Source: Lentisphaerae bacterium RIFOXYA12_64_32 (GTDB taxonomy: Bacteria; Verrucomicrobiota; Lentisphaeria; Oligosphaerales; YB12-FULL-65-16). From it: a stretch of 64,000 bases of DNA. Under the pieces are notes generated by a model. It was given only the letters and a program-made list of their open reading frames with translations. It was not told the DNA's origin and did not search any database. The stretch covers positions 1-64,000 of the forward strand of contig MHBL01000037.1 in assembly GCA_001803235.1 (NCBI GenBank), written 5' to 3'. How positions within the stretch are numbered: position 1 is the stretch's first letter; every line of letters starts with the position of its first letter. Below are positions 9,015 to 16,647 of this stretch, one piece after another. The position numbers and the translations under genes are program-made.

Positions 9015-9758
9015 ATGCCACAGCGCAAAACCCAACGTGCTCTTCGTCCCGGTAGCCGGGTTCGGTTGCACGGCCACGTCTGGCGTGTGCAGTCGGTGAC
9101 GGAGGTCGATGCAGGCCCTGGGCGGACGCTCAAGGAGTCCGCGGCCGGGTATGCCGTTGCCGCCGCGGCCGCTGCATCCCCCGGCGATGTGCCGTGGTGT
9201 GTCGTGGTCGGTGGACCCAACGGTGCGGGAAAGACAACCTTTGCCCTGGAATACCTGCCGCGGTATGCGGCCTGCCACGAGTTCGTGAATCCGGACCTAA
9301 TCGCGGCCGGGCTCGCGCCACTCGACCCGGCCGCGGCTGGAATGCGTGCCGGGCGTCTGGTGCTGGAGCGTGTTCGCGAACTGTCCGCTCGCCGCATGAG
9401 CTTCGGGTTCGAGACGACGTTCTCCGGACGGGGGCACCTGGCTACGCTCGCCGCGCTCAAGAACCATGGCTATCGAGTCTGTCTGGTCCTGATCTGGGTG
9501 TCGCGTGCGGACTTGTGTGCCGCGCGCGTTGCCTGCCGCGTCCGTGCCGGTGGCCATGACGTGCCTGAAGCGGACCTGCGCCGCCGTGGCCCGCGCATCG
9601 TCGCCAACCTGCCGCGCTACCGCGCCCTAGCAGACCGGTTTCTGCTGCTCGACAACACCGGCCAGGTGCCCGTCTGCGTGTACCAACGGTGCGAGGAGGA
9701 CGAGTGGATCAAGGACGCGGACCGGTTCGCGCGCATCCGCGGGGAGGTGGGGCTATGA
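9015..9758 (+). CDS. Zeta-toxin family P-loop kinase
   Basis: A 247-aa protein. A ~60-residue N-terminal part (RPGSRVRLHGHVWRVQS) precedes the zeta-toxin core. The core shows Walker A GGPNGAGKTT, then FALEYLPRY, FVNPDLIAAGLAPLDP, GFETTFSGRGHL and LVLIWVSRADLCAARVACR, followed by a GGHDVPEADLRRR basic lid. Zeta toxins phosphorylate UDP-N-acetylglucosamine or related sugars and stop envelope synthesis; that is family knowledge. The ATG at 9015 is preferred because the upstream in-frame ATG (9003) lies inside the -10 box. The stop overlaps the next start (ATGA), so the two genes are translationally coupled. Family A repeat DNA lies just upstream. Confidence 0.82.
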   Translation: MPQRKTQRALRPGSRVRLHGHVWRVQSVTEVDAGPGRTLKESAAGYAVAAAAAASPGDVPWCVVVGGPNGAGKTTFALEYLPRYAACHEFVNPDLIAAGLAPLDPAAAGMRAGRLVLERVRELSARRMSFGFETTFSGRGHLATLAALKNHGYRVCLVLIWVSRADLCAARVACRVRAGGHDVPEADLRRRGPRIVANLPRYRALADRFLLLDNTGQVPVCVYQRCEEDEWIKDADRFARIRGEVGL

Positions 9759-9991
9759 TCATGCCAGACCCCAGAGCATTCGCCGAGGAGGCGGAGAAGG
9801 CATTTCAAGATGCGGTGCGCAAGGCGCTGGAGACGCACCGTCGGATGGGGAATCCCATTGCCTACGTGGAGGACGGGAAACTGATCATCCTGGATCCCGA
9901 ATGTGCTTCCCGGCCAGCCACCGCGTCCCGGTCTCGGCCCGGACGAGCGAAAGCCCGGACCGTAAGTCCCAAGAGCGGATGGACAACGTGA
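9755..9991 (+). CDS. Small antitoxin-like partner of zeta toxin, with run-on C-terminus
   Basis: A 78-aa protein overlapping the toxin stop by 4 nt. Residues 1-49 (FAEEAEKAFQDAVRKALETH, then RRMGNPIAYVEDGKLIIL) match the pattern of small proteins encoded beside chromosomal zeta toxins, which usually stop soon after a GNPIAxWxDGKxV strand. Here the frame continues for about 29 Arg/Ser/Ala-rich residues (from CASRPATASRSRPG) with a different composition. That tail suggests loss of the native stop by an indel near 9898-9905, or fusion to downstream sequence. It overlaps the MFS start by 13 nt. The antitoxin role is inferred from position and the short motif. Confidence 0.6.
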   Translation: MIMPDPRAFAEEAEKAFQDAVRKALETHRRMGNPIAYVEDGKLIILDPECASRPATASRSRPGRAKARTVSPKSGWTT

Positions 9992-11193
9992 GCCAGCGCG
10001 GCGGAGCAACTTCGGATGTACCCGGCATCGCGCCCGCGCCTAACCTCGTCCTGCCGTGCGCGGCGGCGATGCTGTCGCTGTTCGTGTGTGCGCTGTCCGC
10101 CAGCACGCTGCCGGCCGTGCTGCTGCGCGCGGCGGCGGATTTCCGGATCGCGCCCGAAACACTTGCGTACACCACGACGTTCCAGTTCATCGGGTTCTTC
10201 CTGTCAACCGTGGCTGGTGGGATCGTCTCGGACTTCTGGGGCAAGAGGCCGGTGTTCCTGCTGGCGTGTGGCCTCATGCTGGCGGGGGCTTGCGTCTGGG
10301 CTGCGGCCGGCGGGCTCGCGACGGCGTGCGTCGGCGGCACGCTGATGGGCATGGGCGGCGGCATCTTGGAAGGCATGAGTTCCGCGCTGGTGGCCGACCT
10401 GTTCCCGACGCGGCGGCGGCTGTTCATGAACATCCTGCAGGTCATGTACTGCATCGGCGCGTGCGGCGGGCCGTTCCTCATCGGGTTCCTGTTGCCGCGC
10501 GGCGTACGCTGGCCGGTGTTCTTCCTCGGCACGGCGTTCTTTGCCGCGGTGCTGTTCCTGCTCTATCTGCGGTCGTTCATTCCTCGCCCGGCGTCGCGGG
10601 AGGGCTGGAACATGACCGAGGTATGGCGCACGGTGCGCGAGCCGGCGTTGCTGATCCCGTGCGCGGCCATCTTCCTGTACGTGCTGAGCGAGACGGCCGT
10701 GGGGCTGTACATCAACATGTATCTGCGGAAATACCGCGCCGCGCCCGAAGCCTGGGCCATCTACTCGATCTCGCTGTTCTGGCTGGCGATGATCGGCGGG
10801 CGCGTGTTGTGCGCGTTGGTTCCGGAACGCGTGCGCCTGGAACGGACCTTGGCGGCGGGGTTCGCCGCCGCCGCCGCCGCGCTGGCCGCGCAACGGTTCG
10901 CCGGTGATTGGCGCGCGAGCCTGGCTCTGTTTGCGCTCGCCGCATTCCTGATGGCCGGCGGTTGGCCGTTGCTGGTCGTGCTGGTCGCGAACCGCTATCC
11001 GCACTGCAGTGGCACCGCCGTCGGAGTCACGGTTGCCGTCGGTTCGCTCGGGTGTGTGGCGGCACCGCCGCTGGTGGACTACTGTCTGCAAAGGTTCGGA
11101 CCGGAGAACCTGTTTGTGGCCGTCGCCGTGCCGTTCGTGCTGGCGTGCGGACTGATGCTGATACCGCACGGGCGAAGCCCCGTGGAGGGTTGA
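9979..11193 (+). CDS. MFS transporter
   Basis: A 404-aa integral membrane protein with about 12 hydrophobic segments and the MFS loop 2-3 region GIVSDFWGKRPVF, the usual GxxxDRxGRR site. Segments include LPCAAAMLSLFVCALSAS, FLLACGLMLAGACVWAAAGG and PLLVVLVANRYPHCSG. Substrate is unknown; the closest general resemblance is to sugar or sugar-alcohol MFS carriers. The ATG at 9979 begins MDNVSQRGG, with a weak AAGAG upstream; an in-frame ATG at 9901 would add 26 poorly conserved residues. It overlaps the antitoxin frame, so it may be read from the same promoter. Confidence 0.85.
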   Translation: MDNVSQRGGATSDVPGIAPAPNLVLPCAAAMLSLFVCALSASTLPAVLLRAAADFRIAPETLAYTTTFQFIGFFLSTVAGGIVSDFWGKRPVFLLACGLMLAGACVWAAAGGLATACVGGTLMGMGGGILEGMSSALVADLFPTRRRLFMNILQVMYCIGACGGPFLIGFLLPRGVRWPVFFLGTAFFAAVLFLLYLRSFIPRPASREGWNMTEVWRTVREPALLIPCAAIFLYVLSETAVGLYINMYLRKYRAAPEAWAIYSISLFWLAMIGGRVLCALVPERVRLERTLAAGFAAAAAALAAQRFAGDWRASLALFALAAFLMAGGWPLLVVLVANRYPHCSGTAVGVTVAVGSLGCVAAPPLVDYCLQRFGPENLFVAVAVPFVLACGLMLIPHGRSPVEG

Positions 11194-11240
11194 CAGCGAC
11201 GCGGCACGACAGGCAAGAGCCGGGCCGCCGCCGCGAGCCC

Positions 11241-11278
11241 ATCCGATGATCCCGATGAGCCCGATGAGCCGCCGTCCG
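11241..11278. repeat. GATGA-rich 9-nt microsatellite, locus 1
   Basis: Near-tandem units CCGATGATC, CCGATGAGC, CCGATGAGC, closing CGCCGTCCG. Two related tracts occur in the trp operon gaps (48119-48194, 49851-49908), the latter ending in the same CGCCGTCCG. Confidence 0.7.
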
Positions 11279-11286
11279 CGGTGCGA

Positions 11287-11427
11287 ATGTACGAGGTGTA
11301 CGCCGCGCCGGACGTGCTGGTGGTGGGTGGCGGCCCGGTGGGCGTTGGACGCCCGGACTGTCCGGCGATTGCTGGAGAGCCGCGGGATGCGCGTCGCATC
11401 GTGAGGCGGAGCTCAGGATACGTTTGA
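11287..11427 (+). pseudogene. Remnant of FAD-dependent oxidoreductase N-terminus
   Basis: The frame reads MYEVYAAPDVLVVGGGPVGVG, a classic beta strand plus GxGxxG-type dinucleotide loop of FAD oxidoreductases, then turns to unlike sequence and stops after 46 codons. In the +1 frame, 11342-11402 reads RRLLESRGMRVAS, the helix and strand expected soon after the GGGPVG loop. This implies a frameshift and loss of the rest of the gene. No ribosome site is evident. Confidence 0.55.
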
Positions 11428-11452
11428 CAGGGCAAGTGCCTCGCCGTATAAT
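11424..11452 (+). promoter_or_regulatory. Perfect consensus sigma70 promoter upstream of prepilin gene
   Basis: TTGACA at 11424-11429, a 17-nt spacer, and TATAAT at 11447-11452. Expected start is near 11459, leaving a ~93-nt leader before the ATG at 11552. Full consensus is rare in so GC-rich a background. Confidence 0.75.
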
Positions 11453-11551
11453 GGTGAAATTCGGAAGTTTCGGGGGCGCGAGGCGTGCGAGGGTTGCCTG
11501 GTGGTTAGTTTGGCAGGGCATGGGGCATTGTACAGAAGGAAGGTAAGGACA

Positions 11552-12325
11552 ATGTTTGATACCCCACGGTTATGGGCACGGTTGTCGTCCGGCGGTTGCC
11601 GGTTTCGCGATCGTGTTGAGGGGCGGACGCTGGGCGACGCGCTGTTCGGTGGCTACACGGCAATGGTCAGGCGTTTCACGCTCATCGAGTTGCTGGTGGT
11701 AATCGCCATCATCGCCATGCTCGCGGCGCTTCTGTTGCCGGCGCTGCAGCAGGCCCGGGGGCGTGCGGACACGGCTGTCTGCGTAGGGCACCTGCGCCAG
11801 GTCGGCGCTACGGTCGCGTTGTATGCCGATGACTACGATCAGTGGATCGGCGGCGGTGACGGGGCGTGGAACCCAACCCCGACCGTGCTGAATCCGTACG
11901 CGTGGACGATCTGCTACTCGGCCTACTACTGCCGCAACCGCTGGGAGAACAAGTGGGGCAACGGCGTCGGCGACACCGATGTTCCGGTGTATGCGTGTCC
12001 GGCTGGGGCGCGGGTCCTGGCGGCCTTCGCGAACGGGAATCGCGTCGACTTCACGGTAAGTGCCACTGCGGCGCAGGCGCAAGGCGTGGGCGTGAACAAC
12101 TGGCCGACGCTGAAGCGGGTGCGCAAACCGGCCGAAACCGGGTATGTCGCGGATCGCCTCAGTCAGTTCGACTTCGGTCCGTATGCCTCCGACATGCCGT
12201 TCGGCACCACGCCACGCCTGCCGTTTCCCCGTCACGGGACGGGGGTGAACATCCTCTTCATGGACGGCAGCGTGCGTTGGTACGCGGCGGTCAGTATTCG
12301 CGAGACGCTGTTCGATAATTTGTGA
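11552..12325 (+). CDS. Prepilin-like protein with H-x9-DG C-terminal motif
   Basis: A 257-aa type II secretion/pilin-like protein. The class III signal is [20 protein letters not shown], with the conserved Glu at +5 after the cleavage site, then [16 protein letters not shown]. The globular part ends [16 protein letters not shown], the H-x9-DG motif of the expanded prepilin families of Lentisphaerota and Planctomycetota. The start at 11552 has AAGGAAGGTAAGGA upstream and gives a 37-residue basic pre-leader; the alternative ATG at 11663 would start right at the canonical leader. Family members are abundant and their role (pseudopili or surface display) is not established. It is driven by the consensus promoter at 11424. 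Confidence 0.82.
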   Translation: MFDTPRLWARLSSGGCRFRDRVEGRTLGDALFGGYTAMVRRFTLIELLVVIAIIAMLAALLLPALQQARGRADTAVCVGHLRQVGATVALYADDYDQWIGGGDGAWNPTPTVLNPYAWTICYSAYYCRNRWENKWGNGVGDTDVPVYACPAGARVLAAFANGNRVDFTVSATAAQAQGVGVNNWPTLKRVRKPAETGYVADRLSQFDFGPYASDMPFGTTPRLPFPRHGTGVNILFMDGSVRWYAAVSIRETLFDNL

Positions 12326-12401
12326 CGACCGATTCCGGACGGCGTTGCGCGCCCGGCATTGCGAGGATGTTGTGGCAGAGAACCACGGTCAGGCACGCGT
12401 C

Positions 12402-12521
12402 CGTTTGTAGTGTGCTCGCAGTGCGCAGAACGGTAGTGGTGCGCCAAGAGCATACGTGGCGTGGCGCGGGGATGGCGTCTTGCCCGGCGGTTGGCCCGGG
12501 CTTGCGACACCACTACGAGCG
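12402..12521 (+). repeat. Dispersed repeat family C, copy 1 (MITE-like)
   Basis: A 120-bp element starting CGTTTGTAGTGTGCTCGC and ending GCGACACCACTACGAGCG. The ends are inverted (CGxTCGTAGTG at each). About 88 percent identical by eye to 23397-23518. Both copies lie about 90-115 nt upstream of a plus-strand gene. Confidence 0.8.
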
Positions 12522-12636
12522 CGAGGTGCGTTCGCAGGGAGACGTCGCCAGGAAAGGCGGTTTGGCCGCGGTGATGGACTTACCTGCAGGGGCTTGTCGT
12601 CGTCTCTGTGTCGAACCGGAAGGAAACATTTTCAGC

Positions 12637-15600
12637 ATGCGAGCCAGACTCCGCCTCATGGCCGTTGTGGCCGTTGCCTGTTGTCCCGGTCTCGCCTGGG
12701 CACAGTTGCCTCCCGTACCCGCACCGATTTCGACCCTCAAGCCGCTCTACCCGCAGACCGCATTGGTTGAGAACGGCGTGTCGCGGGCCGTGGTCGTATG
12801 CCCGGCAGACGACCGGTCGCGGGCCGCGGTCGCAAGGTTGCGCGAACTGGTCGCCGCGGAATCAGGTGCGGCGTTGGAGACCTTGACTGACGCCGACGTG
12901 GCGGGCGAGGACTGGCACGTTGATCAGGTCAAAATAGCGGGCCGCAACCTGGTGGCTTTGGGGAATGTGAACAACAACCGGTTGCTTGCCGTCCTGAGCG
13001 GCCCGGGATACGTGGTCGCGGACTCGATCTATCCGGGGCAGGGCGGGTATGTCATTCGTACCGTGCACGATCCGTTCGCAACTGGCGTGAATGTGCTCGT
13101 GCTTGCGGGCTCGGATGCAGACGGTGTGGACCGCGCGGTGCGCGTGTTCGCGGAACGGTACCTGAAAGGCGCGGGTAAGACAGTTCTTCTGAGGGAACCG
13201 GTCGTGGACGTCCAGTTCGCGAAGAAGGCGTACTCGTTCTTTCCGGACGAGACCCAGTCGTTGACGTCCAAGCGGCAGCCGCAGTACACGGGGATGGAGT
13301 GGTTTCGTGAGCAATTGCGCGGGGCGGGGTTCATGGATGCGGCGGGCGGCATGGTCACGAGTCAGGATGCGAACCAGGACATGACAGCGGTGACCGGGAT
13401 TCTGGCGAGAATGGGGCAGACGTATTTTCGTACCGGCGACCGACAACTTTTGCCGCTGATGAAGGAACTGCTCGACAAGAACCGGCATCTGCTGGCGAAA
13501 ACATCACCCCCGCGCGAAATGGGTGCGCGCTCTGCGACGCACGTCCACGAGTGGGATCTGCTCGAGGAGTTGCCGATCTGGACGGACCCGGACCGGCTCG
13601 ATATCACCAACGCGCTGCTGCGCGATGCGGCGCAGGGGCATGAGCGGCGCGTCTTCCACGAACAGGTCGCCCAAGGCTGCGTGCAGACGTTGGACGAGAA
13701 TCACGGGACGAGTTCGGCGCTGCGTTCGTTCCAGGCGTGGCATTACTTCTACAAGTATTACCGGTCTCCGGAGAGCGAGTACTGGATGAACTGCGCGGCG
13801 GCGGTTTTCTCCGCGCAGGCGAGCACGTTCCAGATCCTGGAAGATGCGACCGGGTACCTGTGTTACTGCCCGGAGCAGACGGTCACGTACTCGCTGGCGC
13901 GGCCGGACCTGACGTACTTCACACGCGGGGTGGCGCTGCATCACGCGCAGTACGTCGCGACCGCCTGCATCAACAACCTGGGCTTGGGCACCGGGTTCGG
14001 CGATGCTTCGGCCATTCTCGAACCTGCGTTCTTCGAACTGCTGTCGCGCGTGGCGTGGTTCCACCGCGACCCGCGCCTCTACTGGGTGATCCGCGAGAAA
14101 CTGCCGCAGGCGTGCGGACTGCGCATTTTCCAGAACAACATCGTCGTGGACCTGGACGTTGTGCCGAAAGAACCGGTTGAGTGGACCGGCCTGATCCGTG
14201 TGCCGCTATACGAGGCGCCGCTGGAGAAGGGGCAGGGCGTGAAGGAACCGGTCTTCGCCGAGAAGAAGGAGCTGGATGCGAAGCTGTTCAACAAGCTGGT
14301 GTTCCGCGAGAACTGGGACGCGAACGGGCAGTACTTGTTGCTGGACGGCACGGGGGATTGGTCCGGAGTGCCCGGGCCGCACGGGCACAAGCACGACGAC
14401 ATCAACACGATTGTGAACTTCACCGATGAGGGGCGCATGTGGCTGGTGGACCATACGTATCAGTTGCGGAGTCCGCAGGATCACAGCGGCGTGTTTGTCG
14501 CCTGCGATGGGAACGGCCGGCTCCCCGGCAAGACGCTGGCGCGTCTCGACACGTTCGCGGAGAATGAGCAGTGGGGGCTGACGCGGACGGCATTTGGGGT
14601 CTGGGAAAGGTCGATATTCTGGCGCAAGGGCCGGTGGTTCCTGGTGCTGGACCGGGTGACGGCGGACAAGGACGGGGAGTTCTTCGCGCGCTGCACGTTC
14701 AAGGCGTTGGGCACGGCCGAACTGCGCGGCAAGGACCTGTACCTGTCGCAGGACGGCCGGTTCTGCAAGATCGTCTCCGATGGCGGCGCGAGCGTGGACA
14801 CCGAGCGGTCGCCGTTCCAGAACGAAGACGAATGGAAGGCATCCTACCCTTACACGGAAGCGGCCGCGACGCTGTTCCAGCAGGACAAGGCGCGGGCGCT
14901 GAAGACCGGCGAGAGTCTGGTGTTCATGAATTTGGTTCAGGCGTACTCAGCGCCTGAGGTGCAACCGCGCGTTAGCATGGTCCCAGCCGGCGACGGCTGC
15001 GCGCTGGTGACGGAGGACGGGGCGTCGATCCTGGTCGGTCTGGGCGCGATGCCGGGTGGAGCTGGCAACGCGGACATGTTCGCCCTCGCGGCGGACGGCG
15101 TGTGCGTTGCGGGCGGCACGCTGCCCGACGCGGGCGCGGTGCAGACGGCGTTTGCGGCGGCACGTGCAGTGGCGACGCCAACCCAACCGGTTGGCGCGAT
15201 GGCGCTGCAGGAGCAGCCGTCGGCGGGATTGACGACGACCACGGTCACGCTGGGCACACCGGTGAGTGTCCTGCGCGTGGCGGACCTCAACGGCAACGGC
15301 GTGGAAGAGTGCATCGTGGGTGGGGCGACCGGAGTACGTGTGTGCAACCTGGCCGGGGCGGAGCGCTGGGGGTTCACCACGCCAGGCGATGTGCGCACTA
15401 TTGATATCGGCGACCTGACGGGCGACGGAAAACCGGAACTGGTGTTCGGCTGCGACGACGAGAAGGTGCATGCCCTCAGCGCGGATGGCAAGGAGTTGTG
15501 GACCTTCACCTGCAAGGCGTCGCATCCGGACACGTCGTCCAAGCCGGCCGTGGACTATGTGCGGATCGTGGACCTCGACGCTGACGGCAGGAACGAGGTG

Positions 15601-16377
15601 GTGGCCGGCGCGAACTGGATCCATGTGCTCAACGGCGACGGCACGCTGCGTTGGGAGAAGTACATGGCGCTCCGGCGCGGTCGGATCAGTGGCGATTTTG
15701 CCTGTGGCGATGTGGCGGACCTCGACGGAGACGGCAAGCTGGAGCTCGTCGGGCTGTTCTTCACGTCCTATTGCCTGATGCAGATCTACGACTGCACGGG
15801 CCGCATGACCATCCCGCTCGAGGGCGAGGGACACGAGGGACTCAACATTGACGTGCCGGTGGCCGTCGAAGCGCTCGACCTGTTCGGCGGCGCGGCGAGC
15901 AAAGAAGTCATCGCGTGTTCGACGGCGGGTGGCTTGACGTGTTTCTGGCACGACCAGGCGCGTGGCGAGGATGCCGGCGGCAGGATACGCGGCACTCTGG
16001 TGAAGATGTGCCACTTCCGCGCCAAGCCGGAAGAGCCGGCGACGGTGATTGCGGCTGACACGATCTGCGGCGTGACGGCGGTACGTCCGAAGCCGCGCGG
16101 CAGTACCCGCGCGATCGGGCTCGATCGAGTCTGGTACCGGACGCTGGACGCGAAGGCGAGTGCGTTGTTGGCAACGGATGCCGACGCGGACGGTGCTGGT
16201 GAGGTCTTCGTCGGCACGAAGTCAGGCGACGTATTCGTGCTCGACGCCGGCACCGGCGCGATCGAGGCGACTGTGCGTCTCGGGGGGGCGCGGGTCGTGG
16301 CGTTTTCGAAGTCCGCAGACGGTCGGTCGGTCGTGGCCGCCAAGGCGGACGGGACGCTGGCGGTGTTGCGGAAGTAG
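12637..16377 (+). CDS. Secreted heparinase II/III-like protein fused to FG-GAP beta-propeller
   Basis: A 1246-aa exported protein: signal LMAVVAVACCPGLAWA, then an alpha/beta region (~40-185) like the accessory domain before uronate lyases, and an alpha/alpha toroid (~190-520) with WHYFYKYYRS and CINNLGLGTGFGDAS. A heparinase II/III-type beta domain (~540-780) carries GHKHDDINTIVNF, the family's catalytic-site phrase. Residues ~868-1246 form FG-GAP repeats (VADLNGNGVEECIVGG, IGDLTGDGKPELVFG, VDLDADGRNEVVAG, VADLDGDGKLELVG) with calcium-loop DxDxDG patterns. Such lyases cleave uronic-acid polysaccharides such as alginate or heparin-like chains; the fused propeller may bind substrate. The start is chosen for the signal peptide and AAGGA at 12620. 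A long unbroken frame upstream to 12322 is not coding in style. Confidence 0.83.
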   Translation: MRARLRLMAVVAVACCPGLAWAQLPPVPAPISTLKPLYPQTALVENGVSRAVVVCPADDRSRAAVARLRELVAAESGAALETLTDADVAGEDWHVDQVKIAGRNLVALGNVNNNRLLAVLSGPGYVVADSIYPGQGGYVIRTVHDPFATGVNVLVLAGSDADGVDRAVRVFAERYLKGAGKTVLLREPVVDVQFAKKAYSFFPDETQSLTSKRQPQYTGMEWFREQLRGAGFMDAAGGMVTSQDANQDMTAVTGILARMGQTYFRTGDRQLLPLMKELLDKNRHLLAKTSPPREMGARSATHVHEWDLLEELPIWTDPDRLDITNALLRDAAQGHERRVFHEQVAQGCVQTLDENHGTSSALRSFQAWHYFYKYYRSPESEYWMNCAAAVFSAQASTFQILEDATGYLCYCPEQTVTYSLARPDLTYFTRGVALHHAQYVATACINNLGLGTGFGDASAILEPAFFELLSRVAWFHRDPRLYWVIREKLPQACGLRIFQNNIVVDLDVVPKEPVEWTGLIRVPLYEAPLEKGQGVKEPVFAEKKELDAKLFNKLVFRENWDANGQYLLLDGTGDWSGVPGPHGHKHDDINTIVNFTDEGRMWLVDHTYQLRSPQDHSGVFVACDGNGRLPGKTLARLDTFAENEQWGLTRTAFGVWERSIFWRKGRWFLVLDRVTADKDGEFFARCTFKALGTAELRGKDLYLSQDGRFCKIVSDGGASVDTERSPFQNEDEWKASYPYTEAAATLFQQDKARALKTGESLVFMNLVQAYSAPEVQPRVSMVPAGDGCALVTEDGASILVGLGAMPGGAGNADMFALAADGVCVAGGTLPDAGAVQTAFAAARAVATPTQPVGAMALQEQPSAGLTTTTVTLGTPVSVLRVADLNGNGVEECIVGGATGVRVCNLAGAERWGFTTPGDVRTIDIGDLTGDGKPELVFGCDDEKVHALSADGKELWTFTCKASHPDTSSKPAVDYVRIVDLDADGRNEVVAGANWIHVLNGDGTLRWEKYMALRRGRISGDFACGDVADLDGDGKLELVGLFFTSYCLMQIYDCTGRMTIPLEGEGHEGLNIDVPVAVEALDLFGGAASKEVIACSTAGGLTCFWHDQARGEDAGGRIRGTLVKMCHFRAKPEEPATVIAADTICGVTAVRPKPRGSTRAIGLDRVWYRTLDAKASALLATDADADGAGEVFVGTKSGDVFVLDAGTGAIEATVRLGGARVVAFSKSADGRSVVAAKADGTLAVLRK

Positions 16378-16460
16378 GGCACGCCATACCGTGACAGGCC
16401 CCTCCGGGAAGTAGCAGCATGGCTGCCAGCCTTGCTGCCCCTTGCGCTGTGGGAATCCTC

Positions 16461-16484
16461 AACCTCCGCCCCCGGATGGAGGTT
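16461..16484. terminator. Hairpin between convergent genes
   Basis: AACCTCC and GGAGGTT flank a 10-nt loop; outer GGGAA/TTCC segments can extend it, and CTTTTCTC follows on the plus strand. It sits between the 3' ends of the heparinase-like gene and the sulfatase gene, so it may serve both. Confidence 0.45.
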
Positions 16485-16564
16485 ACGGTTCCATTCCCGC
16501 TTTTCTCGGGGGACCTGCTGCCCCGTCGCCGGTCGGGGCTATGCGTGGTGGCTGCGCGTCACCC

Positions 16565-16592
16565 GGACCGCGTAAACGCGGTACTACAAGCC
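16565..16592 (+). repeat. 28-nt palindromic element, type P (copy 1)
   Basis: GGA + stem CCGCGT-AA-ACGCGG + tail TACTACAAGCC. Compare 23131-23158 and the reverse complement of 22502-22529. The preceding GCGTCACCC is shared with the 23131 copy. Confidence 0.75.
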
Positions 16593-16647
16593 TGGTTTGT
16601 CGCGAGTCTCCGTCTGGGTGAGGGGGCATGGCCTCGTTCGCCTGTGG

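Noticed and set aside
16378-16460. Possible SRP-like small RNA (GGGAAGTAGCAGC phrase)
   Set aside because: The SRP core GGUCAGG...GGAAGCAGCC arrangement is absent and no closing stem is found.
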